A stretch of 64,000 nt of DNA from Pectobacterium polonicum (GTDB lineage: Bacteria > Pseudomonadota > Gammaproteobacteria > Enterobacterales > Enterobacteriaceae). The notes under the pieces were generated by a model. That model did no database searches and was not told where the DNA came from. It was given only the letters and a program-made list of their open reading frames with translations. Position numbers and translations under genes: made by a program. The stretch is from positions 1-64,000 of the forward strand of contig NZ_RJTN01000017.1 of NCBI RefSeq assembly GCF_005497185.1, read 5' to 3'. Of this stretch, positions 51,173 to 59,213 are shown piece after piece (position 1 is the stretch's first letter; each line of letters starts with the position of its first letter).

Positions 51173-51355
51173 CTATAATTTAAATCTATCGAATAGTCTT
51201 GCCGCGTCATCAAAAAAGATAGCAAATTGGCTACCTTTACTTGTCGGAACCTTTCCTCTTTCTACGACACTAGGATTCCCCAACATCGGATCATTCACAG
51301 CATCATGACTGTGGGAAAGAGTCCCAGCTCTGCCTTGAGTCACAAAATCGGCCCA
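51173..51355 (-). pseudogene. C-terminal stub of a displaced toxin tip
   Basis: TQGRAGTLSHSHDAVNDPML, GNPSVVERGKVPTSKGSQFA and IFFDDAARLFDRFKL then TAG. The core link is missing; 51356-51545 is unrecognised decayed DNA. Activity unknown. Confidence 0.5.
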
Positions 51356-51545
51356 TTAATCATTAGCTGAGCTGAAATCTTTGATATCAAGTTTTGTGAG
51401 TTCAGAATTCGGAATATCAAACTGGACGATAGCAGGGTGATGGCGTAGCTTTGCTCATTCTTCCGCTTGGACTTTGTCTGTTATCACCTAAAAGCCGCCT
51501 TGATCTGCTGGGTTAAAATCTAAATTTTTCCGACCTTTTGAAAGA

Positions 51546-51675
<130 letters not shown>

Positions 51676-51689
51676 AGTGCCTTATATAT

Positions 51690-51937
51690 TCCCAGTATGA
51701 TAACAGCCACCCGGCTCATACACCTACTGTACTTCCCTTACGGCACTGCCATCTGCATAGTATTGCTGCTGATCGATAAGCTGGTCACCGTCCCACCGGT
51801 ACGCCACCCGCGCTACCGCCTACGCCGATGGCACTTGTCCCTCGCGCACCTTCTGGATTCGGCGACCAACCGCATCGTAACGATACCGCCGCTGCACGCC
51901 ATCCGGCAAACTCACCCGCACCAGACGGTTCTGCACA
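51690..51937 (-). pseudogene. Rhs core fragment
   Basis: Minus strand encodes [20 protein letters not shown] and [20 protein letters not shown] with stops, about 80 codons of the repeat region. Its right end (ACGGTTCTGCACATC) is fused to the symE-like gene at the same core position as at 47.6 and 55.5 kb. No tip follows. Confidence 0.7.
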
Positions 51938-52142
51938 TCGCACTATCACACTTAATAAACCCGCCAAAACAGAGCGTTACTATACCGTGGGATACGCGTC
52001 GCACAACAGCAAGCCCAACCCGCCCTCCGCCATCAACCTGAAAGGTCGCTGGCTCGAAGAGTCCGGCTTTATCACCGGGATGCCCGTTACCGTTACGGTG
52101 GAGCTCGGAAGGATTATTATTAAGACGCAGATTAATTTATAG
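51828..52142 (+). CDS. SymE-like protein, chimeric 5' end
   Basis: The conserved part (51938-52142) encodes [40 protein letters not shown] and [19 protein letters not shown], matching the SpoVT/AbrB-like domain of E. coli SymE (YASRYPD...ITLKGQWLEAAGF.TG..V.V....I.L). E. coli SymE is an SOS-induced toxin/nucleic-acid-binding protein controlled by antisense SymR RNA. The first ~36 codons lie on antisense Rhs core, so the native start has been lost; expression is uncertain. Confidence 0.5.
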   Translation: MALVPRAPSGFGDQPHRNDTAAARHPANSPAPDGSAHRTITLNKPAKTERYYTVGYASHNSKPNPPSAINLKGRWLEESGFITGMPVTVTVELGRIIIKTQINL

Positions 52143-52169
52143 CCATTAGCCTGACCATAAAACAAAAAG

Positions 52170-52198
52170 CCGGAAGGGTCGTGTGATCACTTCCAGCT
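52170..52198. terminator. Array terminator repeat T10
   Basis: CCGGAAGGGTCGTGTGATCACTTCCAGC with A run before and T run after. Confidence 0.75.
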
Positions 52199-52205
52199 TT
52201 TTTAG

Positions 52206-52574
52206 TTAGCTAATAAAAAAAACAATCTTTTTCCCTTCACTCTCAAGATAAGACAAATTATCAGAAAATATATCTAGTAAAATATGATAATTCTTACTGT
52301 CATTTCTAAGCGCTTTTTTAATATCTACTAAAAAAACGCATACCTTATCATTTTCAAGTGAGTCCAAACCACCAAACATAGAATCAGAAAAAGCATCAAA
52401 ATTGCATCTACTATGCAATGGTGGATCTAGGGGTAGAGATATTTTTATTTCATCAAAGACATCATATATATTTTTTACTTGACTGAAACAGGAATTAATT
52501 ATCACATACCCATTTTCCGCATACTCATGCGATAGTGTATCCAGTTCGTTTGTTTGGAAAAAATTCAAAGACAT
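52206..52574 (-). CDS. Barstar-like immunity protein (122 residues)
   Basis: Barstar pattern: a helix with CNFDAFSDSMFGGLDSLEND then a beta strand KVCVFLVDIKKAL, followed by LLDIFSDNLSYLESEGKKIV. Barstars cap the active site of barnase-type RNases. The ATG is one base after the stop of a barnase-like tip, so toxin and immunity form a matched pair. The gene itself is intact although the toxin carries a nonsense codon. Confidence 0.75.
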   Translation of the reverse strand: MSLNFFQTNELDTLSHEYAENGYVIINSCFSQVKNIYDVFDEIKISLPLDPPLHSRCNFDAFSDSMFGGLDSLENDKVCVFLVDIKKALRNDSKNYHILLDIFSDNLSYLESEGKKIVFFIS

Positions 52575-52575
52575 A

Positions 52576-53165
52576 TCATCTAATCCTTACAAAAGATGGG
52601 TTTCCTGAATCACCGTAATGCGTCCAGATATAATATGTTTCACCCGTATTACTATCGACAACAACTCGCCTAACTCCTGCTCCACTCACACCGGGGCCAG
52701 GATCTACTCGATACTCTCTATAAGGAGAATTTGCACCACTTCCACCAAGCAGTTCGCCTTGATGATTTTTAAACGTAGTTCCCTATTTTTTCCCAAGAGC
52801 TCCAACAGATTTATCTCCGTTATCAATATGTCCTAGCGTTCTATTTACTGCTGCTTCTTCCGCAGCAGGAAGAGAGCCTGGGGTGATCGTAGCAGGATTA
52901 GCTCCTTTGGATAATTTTGCGGCCTCTTCAACCGAATACACTTGTGAGCGATAGTCTTTATACCTTTCATATAGAGCCTGACAAACAGACATTGCTAACC
53001 CCAGCGGATCACAGAACTCTAAAGGATTCGTGGCATATGATTGTGGCCTTATCCCCCCAGCAGCCCTATCGGGTCAGGCGACAGGTGCTGCCCGCTCTCC
53101 GCATCATGCAGCGTACTGCCATCCGGCGCGGTACGCGGCACCAGGCGGTCTGCCACATCGTAGTC
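52576..53165 (-). pseudogene. Rhs core end with barnase-like RNase tip, inactivated
   Basis: Core part VADRLVPRTAPDGSTLHDAE and [10 protein letters not shown], then a one-base deletion before RPQSYATNPLEFCDPLGLAM. The tip has the ribonuclease N1/T1 (barnase) ending: NSPYREYRVDPGPGVSGAGV, RRVVVDSNTGETYYIWTHYG and DSGNPSFVRIR. An in-frame TAG (52783-52785) sits where the frame GKK-x-GTTFKN strongly suggests TGG (Trp). So a frameshift and a nonsense codon block it. Confidence 0.75.
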
Positions 53166-53190
53166 ATAACTTTACACCAACCCATCCTAA

Positions 53191-53220
53191 ACAACTGAAA
53201 CAACTGAAACAACTGAAACA
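53191..53220. repeat. Short tandem repeat (ACAACTGAA x3)
   Basis: Three perfect tandem copies of a 9-base unit at the junction between Rhs core and SymE-like relic; perhaps slippage at a recombination junction. Confidence 0.7.
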
Positions 53221-53420
53221 AAATGGATTTTGCACAAACAAACCGCTCAAGCTGCGCATCATATCCAGCTGTATTATCATCACCACGCAGGCTATCCATG
53301 AACTCTGGGGCAACCTGCAAGCCCTCAACATCGCCCCGTTTGATGAACGTGCGGCCACCCAGTGGCTGAACCATTTTCCCGACGGGCTGAGGTGGGGAAT
53401 ATGGTGGCGTAATAACACAA
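53221..53420 (+). pseudogene. Relic of the second (tandem) SymE-like type
   Basis: NKPLKLRIISSCIIITTQ and LQALNIAPFDERAATQWLNH correspond to the 48.96-49.08 kb relic, and the end GIWWRNNTS shifts from the MLA-stop ending of the 62.3 kb copy. Confidence 0.55.
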
Positions 53421-53439
53421 GCTGCTAAAAATAAAAAAA

Positions 53440-53467
53440 CCGGAAGGATCTTTACGATCTCTTCCGG
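53440..53467. terminator. Array terminator repeat T11
   Basis: CCGGAAGGATCTTTACGATCTCTTCCGG, a near-perfect palindrome. Confidence 0.8.
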
Positions 53468-53490
53468 CTTAACTTCAACATTATTTGTGC

Positions 53491-53811
53491 TTATAATTTA
53501 ATAAAAGCATCATTTTCAAAGTAATATATAAATGCCTTGAAAAAATCCTCATCTAGCGCATTATTTTTCTGAAGATTTGCATTATTAACGATGCCTTGTA
53601 TTGATTGGATTCCCATGACATACCTGTACCCAGCATCTTTAACCACATCAGGATCTTCATCTGGATAATCTGAATCTACATCGTCGGGATCTTCTACCAT
53701 AACTACTGAATCTAAACTCCAAGACGAAACATCCTTAGGTAGATATAAAGCTAAACGCCAATCAATATTTCCAGCATCCCTTAATACTTCTCTTAGATCT
53801 TTCTGAACCAT
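53491..53811 (-). CDS. Immunity protein of the WHH unit, DUF7716-like (106 residues)
   Basis: MVQKDLREVLRDAGNIDWRL, ALYLPKDVSSWSLDSVVMVE and DPDDVDSDYPDEDPDVVKDA: a small, strongly acidic protein, a frequent property of inhibitors of nuclease toxins. The start at 53811 is one base after the toxin stop. It ends near a terminator repeat. The DUF assignment is from memory of the family pattern. Confidence 0.65.
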   Translation of the reverse strand: MVQKDLREVLRDAGNIDWRLALYLPKDVSSWSLDSVVMVEDPDDVDSDYPDEDPDVVKDAGYRYVMGIQSIQGIVNNANLQKNNALDEDFFKAFIYYFENDAFIKL

Positions 53812-53812
53812 T

Positions 53813-54240
53813 TCATCGTCCTCCGTCCCAATTATACATTCCTCCTTTTCCACTTGGATGTAAGGTTTCTTGAACCACACCGGGAGCCTGATGCTGAGAT
53901 AAAGGTACTAATTGCATAACTCCAGGTTTCTCAGGATGGTGATGCCACGTCAAATCACTTATAGGTAAGCGTCTTGGATACGCGCCACGAGGTCCTGGCT
54001 TAACCCCATCGGTGATTCCTAGATACATATCTTCCATACTTTTTGCAAAGCTCGGGTCAACCTGCATTGCCTCATGTAGCTTTTTATTTGCATCTTGGAA
54101 ATGAACTTTATCAGAGCGACCAGAATAAAATCGGCTATCGGTCTTGGCTTCGTAAGCCACTGAATAATATAAATTCTTAAGCAGTCATCCAGAGGCATAT
54201 TTACAGACAGACTCCGCAAGTCCCAGCGGAATGTGAATGG
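53813..54240 (-). pseudogene. WHH-type HNH nuclease toxin tip with a decayed core scar
   Basis: The C-terminal 115 codons (53813-54160) are intact and carry the WHH signature DLTWHHHPEKPGVMQLVPLS followed by HQAPGVVQETLHPSGKGGMY, a DNase of the HNH/endonuclease VII superfamily. Upstream the core scar NPFTFRWD / GLAESVCKYASG is broken by a frameshift and a TGA, so the tip cannot be made from an Rhs protein as it stands. Confidence 0.75.
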
Positions 54241-54361
54241 GTAACGTTTTCTAATACTAGCTCATATTTTATTATCCCTTTTCTCGTCTTAACCCATCAC
54301 ATTTCTTGCGTCCCATCCCATACTGAAGGAGCGGCGAGGAAAACAGGCCGTCCTATTTTCC

Positions 54362-54630
54362 TTAATTGTTTATCCAACGATGAACGCTTAGCATTACTTC
54401 TTTAGGTTCAGAAGCTGTTCTCAATAAGACATCTCTATTCAACCCTGAAACAGCCAATGCCTCTTGTACAAAATTTTCCGATATAGGTTTCAATTCACTA
54501 TAAAAGTAAAAATCACTCTCATTCTCCCAATAACTTGCATTCCTAATGACAACATACTATATGGGCCAAGTATCGGCCCATCAACCTCTACATCAACAGA
54601 AATATATAATTCAGGTAACTCACTCATCAT
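54362..54630 (-). pseudogene. DEDDh 3'-5' exonuclease-like relic
   Basis: MSELPELYISVDVDVEGPIL GPYSMLSLG is the ExoI motif (DxE) region of an RNase T/DnaQ-like protein; a frame change near 54560 leads to ENESDFYFYSELKPISENFV and QEALAVSGLNRDVLLRTASE, ending at 54362. It is about half the usual length. It overlaps the end of the upstream immunity gene (54620-54630) and was probably co-translated. Confidence 0.55.
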
Positions 54631-54976
54631 AAAAATCACTATCACAAATAATTTCAGCTAAAAAACCGTTATATCTAAACACATCCAACATCCTCTTCGA
54701 CAGCTCCCTTTGATATTCCAAATCTGTTTCATTAACAGGAAAAATAGATATTTCATACTGATAAAACATCCATCCATCATCATCATCGAGTTTGTTATTA
54801 TCATGATCAAAGTTTTTCTCTAAGACCACCATATTTTTACTTTCCAAAAAGGAAAAAGCTGTATTCCTTTCGAAATCAGGAAACGCTTCATTCATGAAAT
54901 TAGCAGTTTCCAAGGCCCCAAGCCCTGTATTGACTGCAATCGCAAACCTCGTATCTATCTCATGTTTTTTTTTCAT
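54620..54976 (-). CDS. Probable immunity protein (118 residues)
   Basis: MKKKHEIDTRFAIAVNTGLG, FERNTAFSFLESKNMVVLEK and YQYEISIFPVNETDLEYQRE. An alpha/beta fold; acidic middle DHDNNKLDDDDGW. No family named. The ATG overlaps the toxin-stub stop (ATGA). Instead of a terminator it is followed by an overlapping exonuclease-like relic. Confidence 0.55.
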   Translation of the reverse strand: MKKKHEIDTRFAIAVNTGLGALETANFMNEAFPDFERNTAFSFLESKNMVVLEKNFDHDNNKLDDDDGWMFYQYEISIFPVNETDLEYQRELSKRMLDVFRYNGFLAEIICDSDFYDE

Positions 54977-55527
54977 GGCAAAGCTATATGTGGTCCAGTA
55001 TTAAAAGGTGATCCTGAAGTCATAACTGAAACTTGCACTTTTGAAAATTCACCTTTGGATAGCGCAGCTCGCAGTACACTTCCTCATTCGCCGCATCCCC
55101 CAAATAGCGACGCAGCGGGATAGGACGTCGCTCTTCGCGGTGGGCGCCCCACAGTCCCCCTGCTCGCCGCGCCAGCGGATTTCACCTTCCTCGCTGCACA
55201 GCTCTCTCGCCGTTCCCGTCAGATCGGTCACGATGTAGTGCAGTTGTGTACTTTCCCCCTGCGCTTCCACCTGTGCCAGCGGCCGGAAGCTACCCGGCTC
55301 GTACACCCACTGCACTTCCCGTGCCGCACTGCCATCTGCATAGTATTGCTGCTGACCGATAAGCTGGTCACCGTCCCACCGGTACGCCACCCGCGCTACC
55401 GCCTGCGCCGATGGCACCTGGCCCTCGCGCACCTTCTGGATTCGGCGACCAAACGCATCGTAACGATACCGCCACCGCGCACCGTCCGGCAAACTCACCC
55501 GCACCAGACGGTCCTGTACATCGTACT
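54974..55527 (-). pseudogene. Rhs core fragment fused to a toxin 3' stub
   Basis: Core residues [20 protein letters not shown] to [14 protein letters not shown], then an extra G in a GGGGG run shifts the frame. After CELRY the sequence passes abruptly to [29 protein letters not shown], the last ~30 codons of a toxin. The catalytic part was deleted while the immunity gene survived. Confidence 0.7.
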
Positions 55528-55725
55528 ATCACACTTAATAAACCCGCCAGAACAGAGCGTTACTACACCGTGGGATACGCGTCGCACAACGGCAGGCCTA
55601 ATCCGCCCTCCGCCATCAATCTTAAAGGCCGCTGGCTCGAAGAGTCCGGCTTTATCACCGGGATGCCCGTTACCGTTACGGTGGAAAGGGGCAGGATTAT
55701 TATTGAGACGCAGATTAATTTATAG
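55411..55725 (+). CDS. SymE-like protein, chimeric 5' end
   Basis: 55528-55725 encodes the SymE domain ([54 protein letters not shown]). The 39 codons before it are antisense to Rhs core, so the start at 55411 is a by-product of the fusion. The junction is identical to that at 47.6 and 51.9 kb. The domain itself is the best-preserved form in the array. Confidence 0.5.
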   Translation: MAPGPRAPSGFGDQTHRNDTATAHRPANSPAPDGPVHRTITLNKPARTERYYTVGYASHNGRPNPPSAINLKGRWLEESGFITGMPVTVTVERGRIIIETQINL

Positions 55726-55756
55726 CGACTGACCTGACCGCTAATAAAGTAAAAAG

Positions 55757-55784
55757 CCGGAAGGATCTTTATGATCTCTTCCAA
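55757..55784. terminator. Array terminator repeat T12
   Basis: CCGGAAGGATCTTTATGATCTCTTCC, palindrome nearly intact, between the convergent SymE-like gene and immunity gene. Confidence 0.75.
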
Positions 55785-55811
55785 CTTAATTAAAATGGAA
55801 TAAGCTAACAG

Positions 55812-56147
55812 TTAGATATATTTATCAAGAGCACTCTTTATCCTAACCAAGAAGTTTTTCTTATCTAGAATTTCACAATTAAAAACAAAATCAACCTGAT
55901 TAAAAACATCATCAAGATTACTGTTATTAATTGCGAATTCTAAAGATTGCATTACCTTATCTTTAGCGTCAAAAGAATATTCTTTAAACCATGGGATAAC
56001 AATTACCCCTATTATATCCTCTTGCTCAATATCGTTATTAATGTTTCTATTTTTTATTAATTCATACTCTTCATCGGTAACAACATTATCATCAAGTGAT
56101 GACAATAATCCGACTAAATCTGCATATTTAAAATTAGCACCACCCAT
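55812..56147 (-). CDS. Orphan immunity-like protein (111 residues)
   Basis: MGGANFKYADLVGLLSSLDD, IIGVIVIPWFKEYSFDAKDK and VMQSLEFAINNSNLDDVFNQ. Acidic, helical. No toxin or core upstream: a truncated symE-like tail lies 20 bases away, so a recombination removed its toxin but kept the reading frame open. Confidence 0.55.
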   Translation of the reverse strand: MGGANFKYADLVGLLSSLDDNVVTDEEYELIKNRNINNDIEQEDIIGVIVIPWFKEYSFDAKDKVMQSLEFAINNSNLDDVFNQVDFVFNCEILDKKNFLVRIKSALDKYI

Positions 56148-56168
56148 TATTTACCCCATTGAGGAAAT

Positions 56169-56241
56169 TTATTATCGGAATGCCCGTCACCGTCACGGTA
56201 GAGCGGGGCAGGATTATTATTGAGACACAGATTAATTTGTA
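56169..56241 (+). pseudogene. SymE-like 3' remnant (24 codons)
   Basis: [24 protein letters not shown] and TAG; the first half is gone, cut at the immunity gene start region. Confidence 0.75.
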
Positions 56242-56273
56242 GCGGCTAACCTGACCGCTAATAAATTAAAAAG

Positions 56274-56300
56274 CCGGAAAGATCGTGTGATCACTTCCGG
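56274..56300. terminator. Array terminator repeat T13
   Basis: CCGGAAAGATCGTGTGATCACTTCCGG, an almost perfect palindrome. Confidence 0.8.
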
Positions 56301-56309
56301 ATTTTATTC

Positions 56310-56639
56310 TTAATAGGAACTAATAATATCTCTTATATTGGATATAAACCCCCTGTTATTTAAAATATCATCATCAAAGACCAAAGATAAATTACCTAAT
56401 AAGTCTTCAAATTCACAACCTTTATCTTCTAAAAAATAATCAATTGTCGATATAAAGTCGTTTCTTTCCTTATCAGAAAAAGAAAAATACTCATCTTTAA
56501 GTAAGAGTTCGCAAGCTTTTTTTAAATCATGTTTATTATTGACATCTAGACCCGACAACAAAGAAACATCAGAATCAACAACATAATTCGCATCAAAAAC
56601 CTTAAGTAAACTCTCCAATATAAAAACATTTCTTTTCAT
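56310..56639 (-). CDS. Probable immunity protein (109 residues)
   Basis: MKRNVFILESLLKVFDANYV, FSDKERNDFISTIDYFLEDK and GCEFEDLLGNLSLVFDDDIL: helical and acidic. Start 56639 is two bases after the tip stop; in-frame codons further upstream overlap the toxin. It pairs with the tip at 56642. Confidence 0.6.
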   Translation of the reverse strand: MKRNVFILESLLKVFDANYVVDSDVSLLSGLDVNNKHDLKKACELLLKDEYFSFSDKERNDFISTIDYFLEDKGCEFEDLLGNLSLVFDDDILNNRGFISNIRDIISSY

Positions 56640-56641
56640 GC

Positions 56642-57685
56642 TTAAGAACCCCAAACAGGAAAGGCAGTAATAACCTCTCCAGATCGATGAAACCATACTT
56701 TAGCACCATGAGAAACGGAGTATTTTAAATCTCCACGTCTTACACCGTCACCAATCCATCTTCCATGATCAATTGGTTGTTCCGCAGCAGTTTTTCCTGC
56801 TTGCCGATAAATTGTTTCGACTCTTTGAATCGCATTTAATTGATCTCTATGACTAGAAAAACGAGTTGCCGCAGTTGGCATTTTCTCAATAGCTCCCGTA
56901 GTGGGTTTTCTACCAGTAGAAGCTCTAGCAACTTGATCAATTATACTTGTTTGCGCGCCAGGCGTTGCGTCTTGCATCTCTTTCAATCGCCAATGAACAT
57001 TGGCCTCAGCAAGTTCATTAATCCTTGCCTGCCGTTCTGCCCTCGACATTTTTTTCGGATCAGTTTTACATCCTGATTCAGCAAGCCCCTGCGGATTAAG
57101 CTGTGTACTTTCCCCCTGCGCTTCCACCTGTGCCAGCGGCCGGAAGCTACCCGGCTCGTACACCCACTGCACTTCCCGTGCCGCACTGCCATCTGCATAG
57201 TATTGCTGCTGACCGGTAAGCTGGTCACCGTCCCACCGGTACGCCACCCGCGCTACCGCCTGCGCCGATGGCACCTGCCCCTCGCGCACCTTCTGGATTC
57301 GGCGACCAAACGCATCGTAACGATACCGCCACCGCGCACCGTCCGGCAAACTCACCCGCACCAGACGGTCCTGTACATCCCAGTCGAAATACGTGTCCTT
57401 CGGCCTGAACCCCGCCCGCGTTTCCCGCTTCATCGCCAGACGCCCGCAGTCATCGTACCGGTACTGCGTATGCCCACGCTCCACTACCCGACCCGCCGCA
57501 TCATACCGCGCCGACGACTGCACCACCGCATCCTGCACCTTCAGCGTCTCATCCAGACCCGGCGCTATCTGCGACACCTCACACAGATTCTGTTCGCTGT
57601 CGTAACCAAACAGCCGCGCCTGACGCCGCCGTCCCTCATCACGACGCTCCGCCGTCACCTGACCCGCCCCGTTCAACCGGATTCG
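56642..57685 (-). CDS. Rhs core fragment with in-frame toxin tip (open, 5'-truncated)
   Basis: An open frame of ~344 codons: YD repeats ([40 protein letters not shown]), then [12 protein letters not shown] joins directly to PQGLAESGC, so ~100 core residues including the [13 protein letters not shown] and SPDPIGL segments are deleted in frame. The tip carries [40 protein letters not shown] and [20 protein letters not shown]; the last pattern suggests a BECR-fold RNase (inference). The N-terminus is cut at 57685, directly at the end of the next immunity gene. Confidence 0.65.
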   Translation of the reverse strand, partial: RIRLNGAGQVTAERRDEGRRRQARLFGYDSEQNLCEVSQIAPGLDETLKVQDAVVQSSARYDAAGRVVERGHTQYRYDDCGRLAMKRETRAGFRPKDTYFDWDVQDRLVRVSLPDGARWRYRYDAFGRRIQKVREGQVPSAQAVARVAYRWDGDQLTGQQQYYADGSAAREVQWVYEPGSFRPLAQVEAQGESTQLNPQGLAESGCKTDPKKMSRAERQARINELAEANVHWRLKEMQDATPGAQTSIIDQVARASTGRKPTTGAIEKMPTAATRFSSHRDQLNAIQRVETIYRQAGKTAAEQPIDHGRWIGDGVRRGDLKYSVSHGAKVWFHRSGEVITAFPVWGS

Positions 57686-57686
57686 G

Positions 57687-58160
57687 TTATCTATCTTTTT
57701 TTATCAATGCGATTCCTTTTGGGTCATTCCAATCTAAGCTTTTTTTTATAATCGAGAATGCGTCTGTATTACTATCAATTTCATATACCTCATCAAATTG
57801 ATCGCCATCAACTAATGTTAGCACTGTCCAATATTTTATTTCATTCAAAAATTTATTAACAAACAAACTCATTAGATTGTTTTTTTCATCTGTGTTTTTG
57901 TTGACACACCATTCCAATTCAGAAATCAAACTCCCTTTTAAAGTATATGAAAAATAATCATCTAGGCAGATATATTTACCTAGCAACCTTTCATAACATT
58001 GAATCCCCTTATTAAACTCAAATGAGATTAAATCATTCCATTTATATAATTTAGGATCATAGGAGTACTCCTCACCTCCCCATTCAATATAAACTTCCTT
58101 CCAACCTAACACTTTAAGATCTATATTCTTTGGCAAAAAAAATTCAAATAAAACATCCAT
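57687..58160 (-). CDS. Probable immunity protein (157 residues)
   Basis: [44 protein letters not shown]-like acidic C-terminus ending [15 protein letters not shown] before ATG 58160 and a 14-base gap from the tip stop fix the start; codons further upstream run through the toxin. Family not recognised. No terminator or symE follows: the next Rhs core abuts its stop. Confidence 0.6.
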   Translation of the reverse strand: MDVLFEFFLPKNIDLKVLGWKEVYIEWGGEEYSYDPKLYKWNDLISFEFNKGIQCYERLLGKYICLDDYFSYTLKGSLISELEWCVNKNTDEKNNLMSLFVNKFLNEIKYWTVLTLVDGDQFDEVYEIDSNTDAFSIIKKSLDWNDPKGIALIKKDR

Positions 58161-58173
58161 AAAATCACCTATA

Positions 58174-58690
58174 TCAATTTCCCTTAGTGGGATCAAAAAA
58201 TGATTGATTTCCCCTCTTCCATCCGTCTTTTCCCTCATAATTAAATATATACTGATGAGGGTTTTTATGATGGTGTGGTTGACCATGATCAGACCAATGA
58301 ACCTCACTCAAAGGAACTGGTTGTCCATCAGCCAGTGGCCATGTTTGTGCTGGGAAAGTAGCTGACTGCCTATATTCATCCCCAGATATAGAGCTAACAG
58401 TTCCGCCTAATACAGTGTGAGCCCGGCCTTCTGCCTTAGGGTGAGGTAGAGGAATATCTTGGTCATTAACCTTTTGTTTATCAAGGGGAATTAAATTTCC
58501 ATCTTTATCCCGAGGGATAGGTAGCGACGCAGCGGGATAGGCCGCCGCTCTTCGCGGTGGGCGCCCCAATGCCCTGTTCACCGCGCCAGCGGATTTCACC
58601 TTCCTCGCTGCACAGCTCTCTCGCCGTTCCCGTCAGGTCGGTCACGATGTAGTGCAGCTGCGTGCTGTCGCCCTGTGCCTCCACCACCGC
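58174..58690 (-). pseudogene. Rhs core scrap with toxin tip (type-24-like), one frameshift
   Basis: Core [20 protein letters not shown] to RWRGEQG, a one-base deletion, then the tip [40 protein letters not shown] and PLADGQPVPLSEVHWSDHGQ PHHHKNPHQYIFNYEG. The DGQPVPxSEVHWTDHG-NPHQHIF pattern is that of the polymorphic toxin type 24 group (from memory). The link from core to tip jumps after [13 protein letters not shown], so the tip was joined at an earlier core position than DPLGL. Confidence 0.6.
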
Positions 58691-58901
58691 ATCTCGCTGC
58701 CATCTTCGTGAGAGTAAATCCGCCAGAACAGAGCGTTACTACACCGTGGGATATGCGTCGCACAACGGCAAGCCCAACCCGCCCTCCGCCATCAACCTTA
58801 AAGGCCGCTGGCTCGAAGAGTGTGGCTTTATTACCGGGATGCCTGTTACCGTTACGATGGAAAGAGGGAGGACTATTATTGAGACGCAGATTAATTTATA
58901 G
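58662..58901 (+). CDS. SymE-like protein (79 codons), chimeric 5' end
   Basis: [40 protein letters not shown] and [16 protein letters not shown]. This copy preserves the alternative N-terminal segment CHLRESK. Its first ~8 codons are antisense Rhs core, cut exactly where the copy at 59.95 kb is cut. Function inferred from SymE only. Confidence 0.5.
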   Translation: MLSPCASTTASRCHLRESKSARTERYYTVGYASHNGKPNPPSAINLKGRWLEECGFITGMPVTVTMERGRTIIETQINL

Positions 58902-58935
58902 CGGCTGACTAACCCATAAACCATAAAATAAAAAT

Positions 58936-58962
58936 CCGGAAGGATCGGGTGATCGCTTCCGG
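58936..58962. terminator. Array terminator repeat T14
   Basis: CCGGAAGGATCGGGTGATCGCTTCCGG, near-perfect palindrome between convergent stops. Confidence 0.82.
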
Positions 58963-58969
58963 CTATTAT

Positions 58970-59209
58970 TTATTTTACTTTACCAATAACAATTGCATTA
59001 ATTTGATCATATATATATTTACAGGCTTCATCTTCCGTCAGGAAACTTATCATCCCAGTTTTAATACCTCTTTCTGAATAATAAACAACCCAACAACCAT
59101 TTTCGTGATCGAGACATAACTTTTCATTTGGTAACCCGCCATCCAAAGAATATAAAGATCTCGATACTTTTTCCTTGATAAGCCTGTCTTTTAGCTCTTT
59201 TTTATTCAT
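58970..59209 (-). CDS. Putative TNT-toxin immunity protein (79 residues)
   Basis: MNKKELKDRLIKEKVSRSLY, SLDGGLPNEKLCLDHENGCW and VVYYSERGIKTGMISFLTED. A compact alpha/beta protein. It begins 4 bases after the stop of the TNT tip and stops 7 bases before a terminator repeat, so it should be the cognate inhibitor of that NAD glycohydrolase. Family not named. Confidence 0.65.
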   Translation of the reverse strand: MNKKELKDRLIKEKVSRSLYSLDGGLPNEKLCLDHENGCWVVYYSERGIKTGMISFLTEDEACKYIYDQINAIVIGKVK

Positions 59210-59213
59210 AAAG

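Noticed and set aside
55049-55504. This Rhs fragment as an independent gene
   Set aside because: It starts inside the core repeat region, has a frameshift in a G run, and lacks any N-terminal Rhs or PAAR region.
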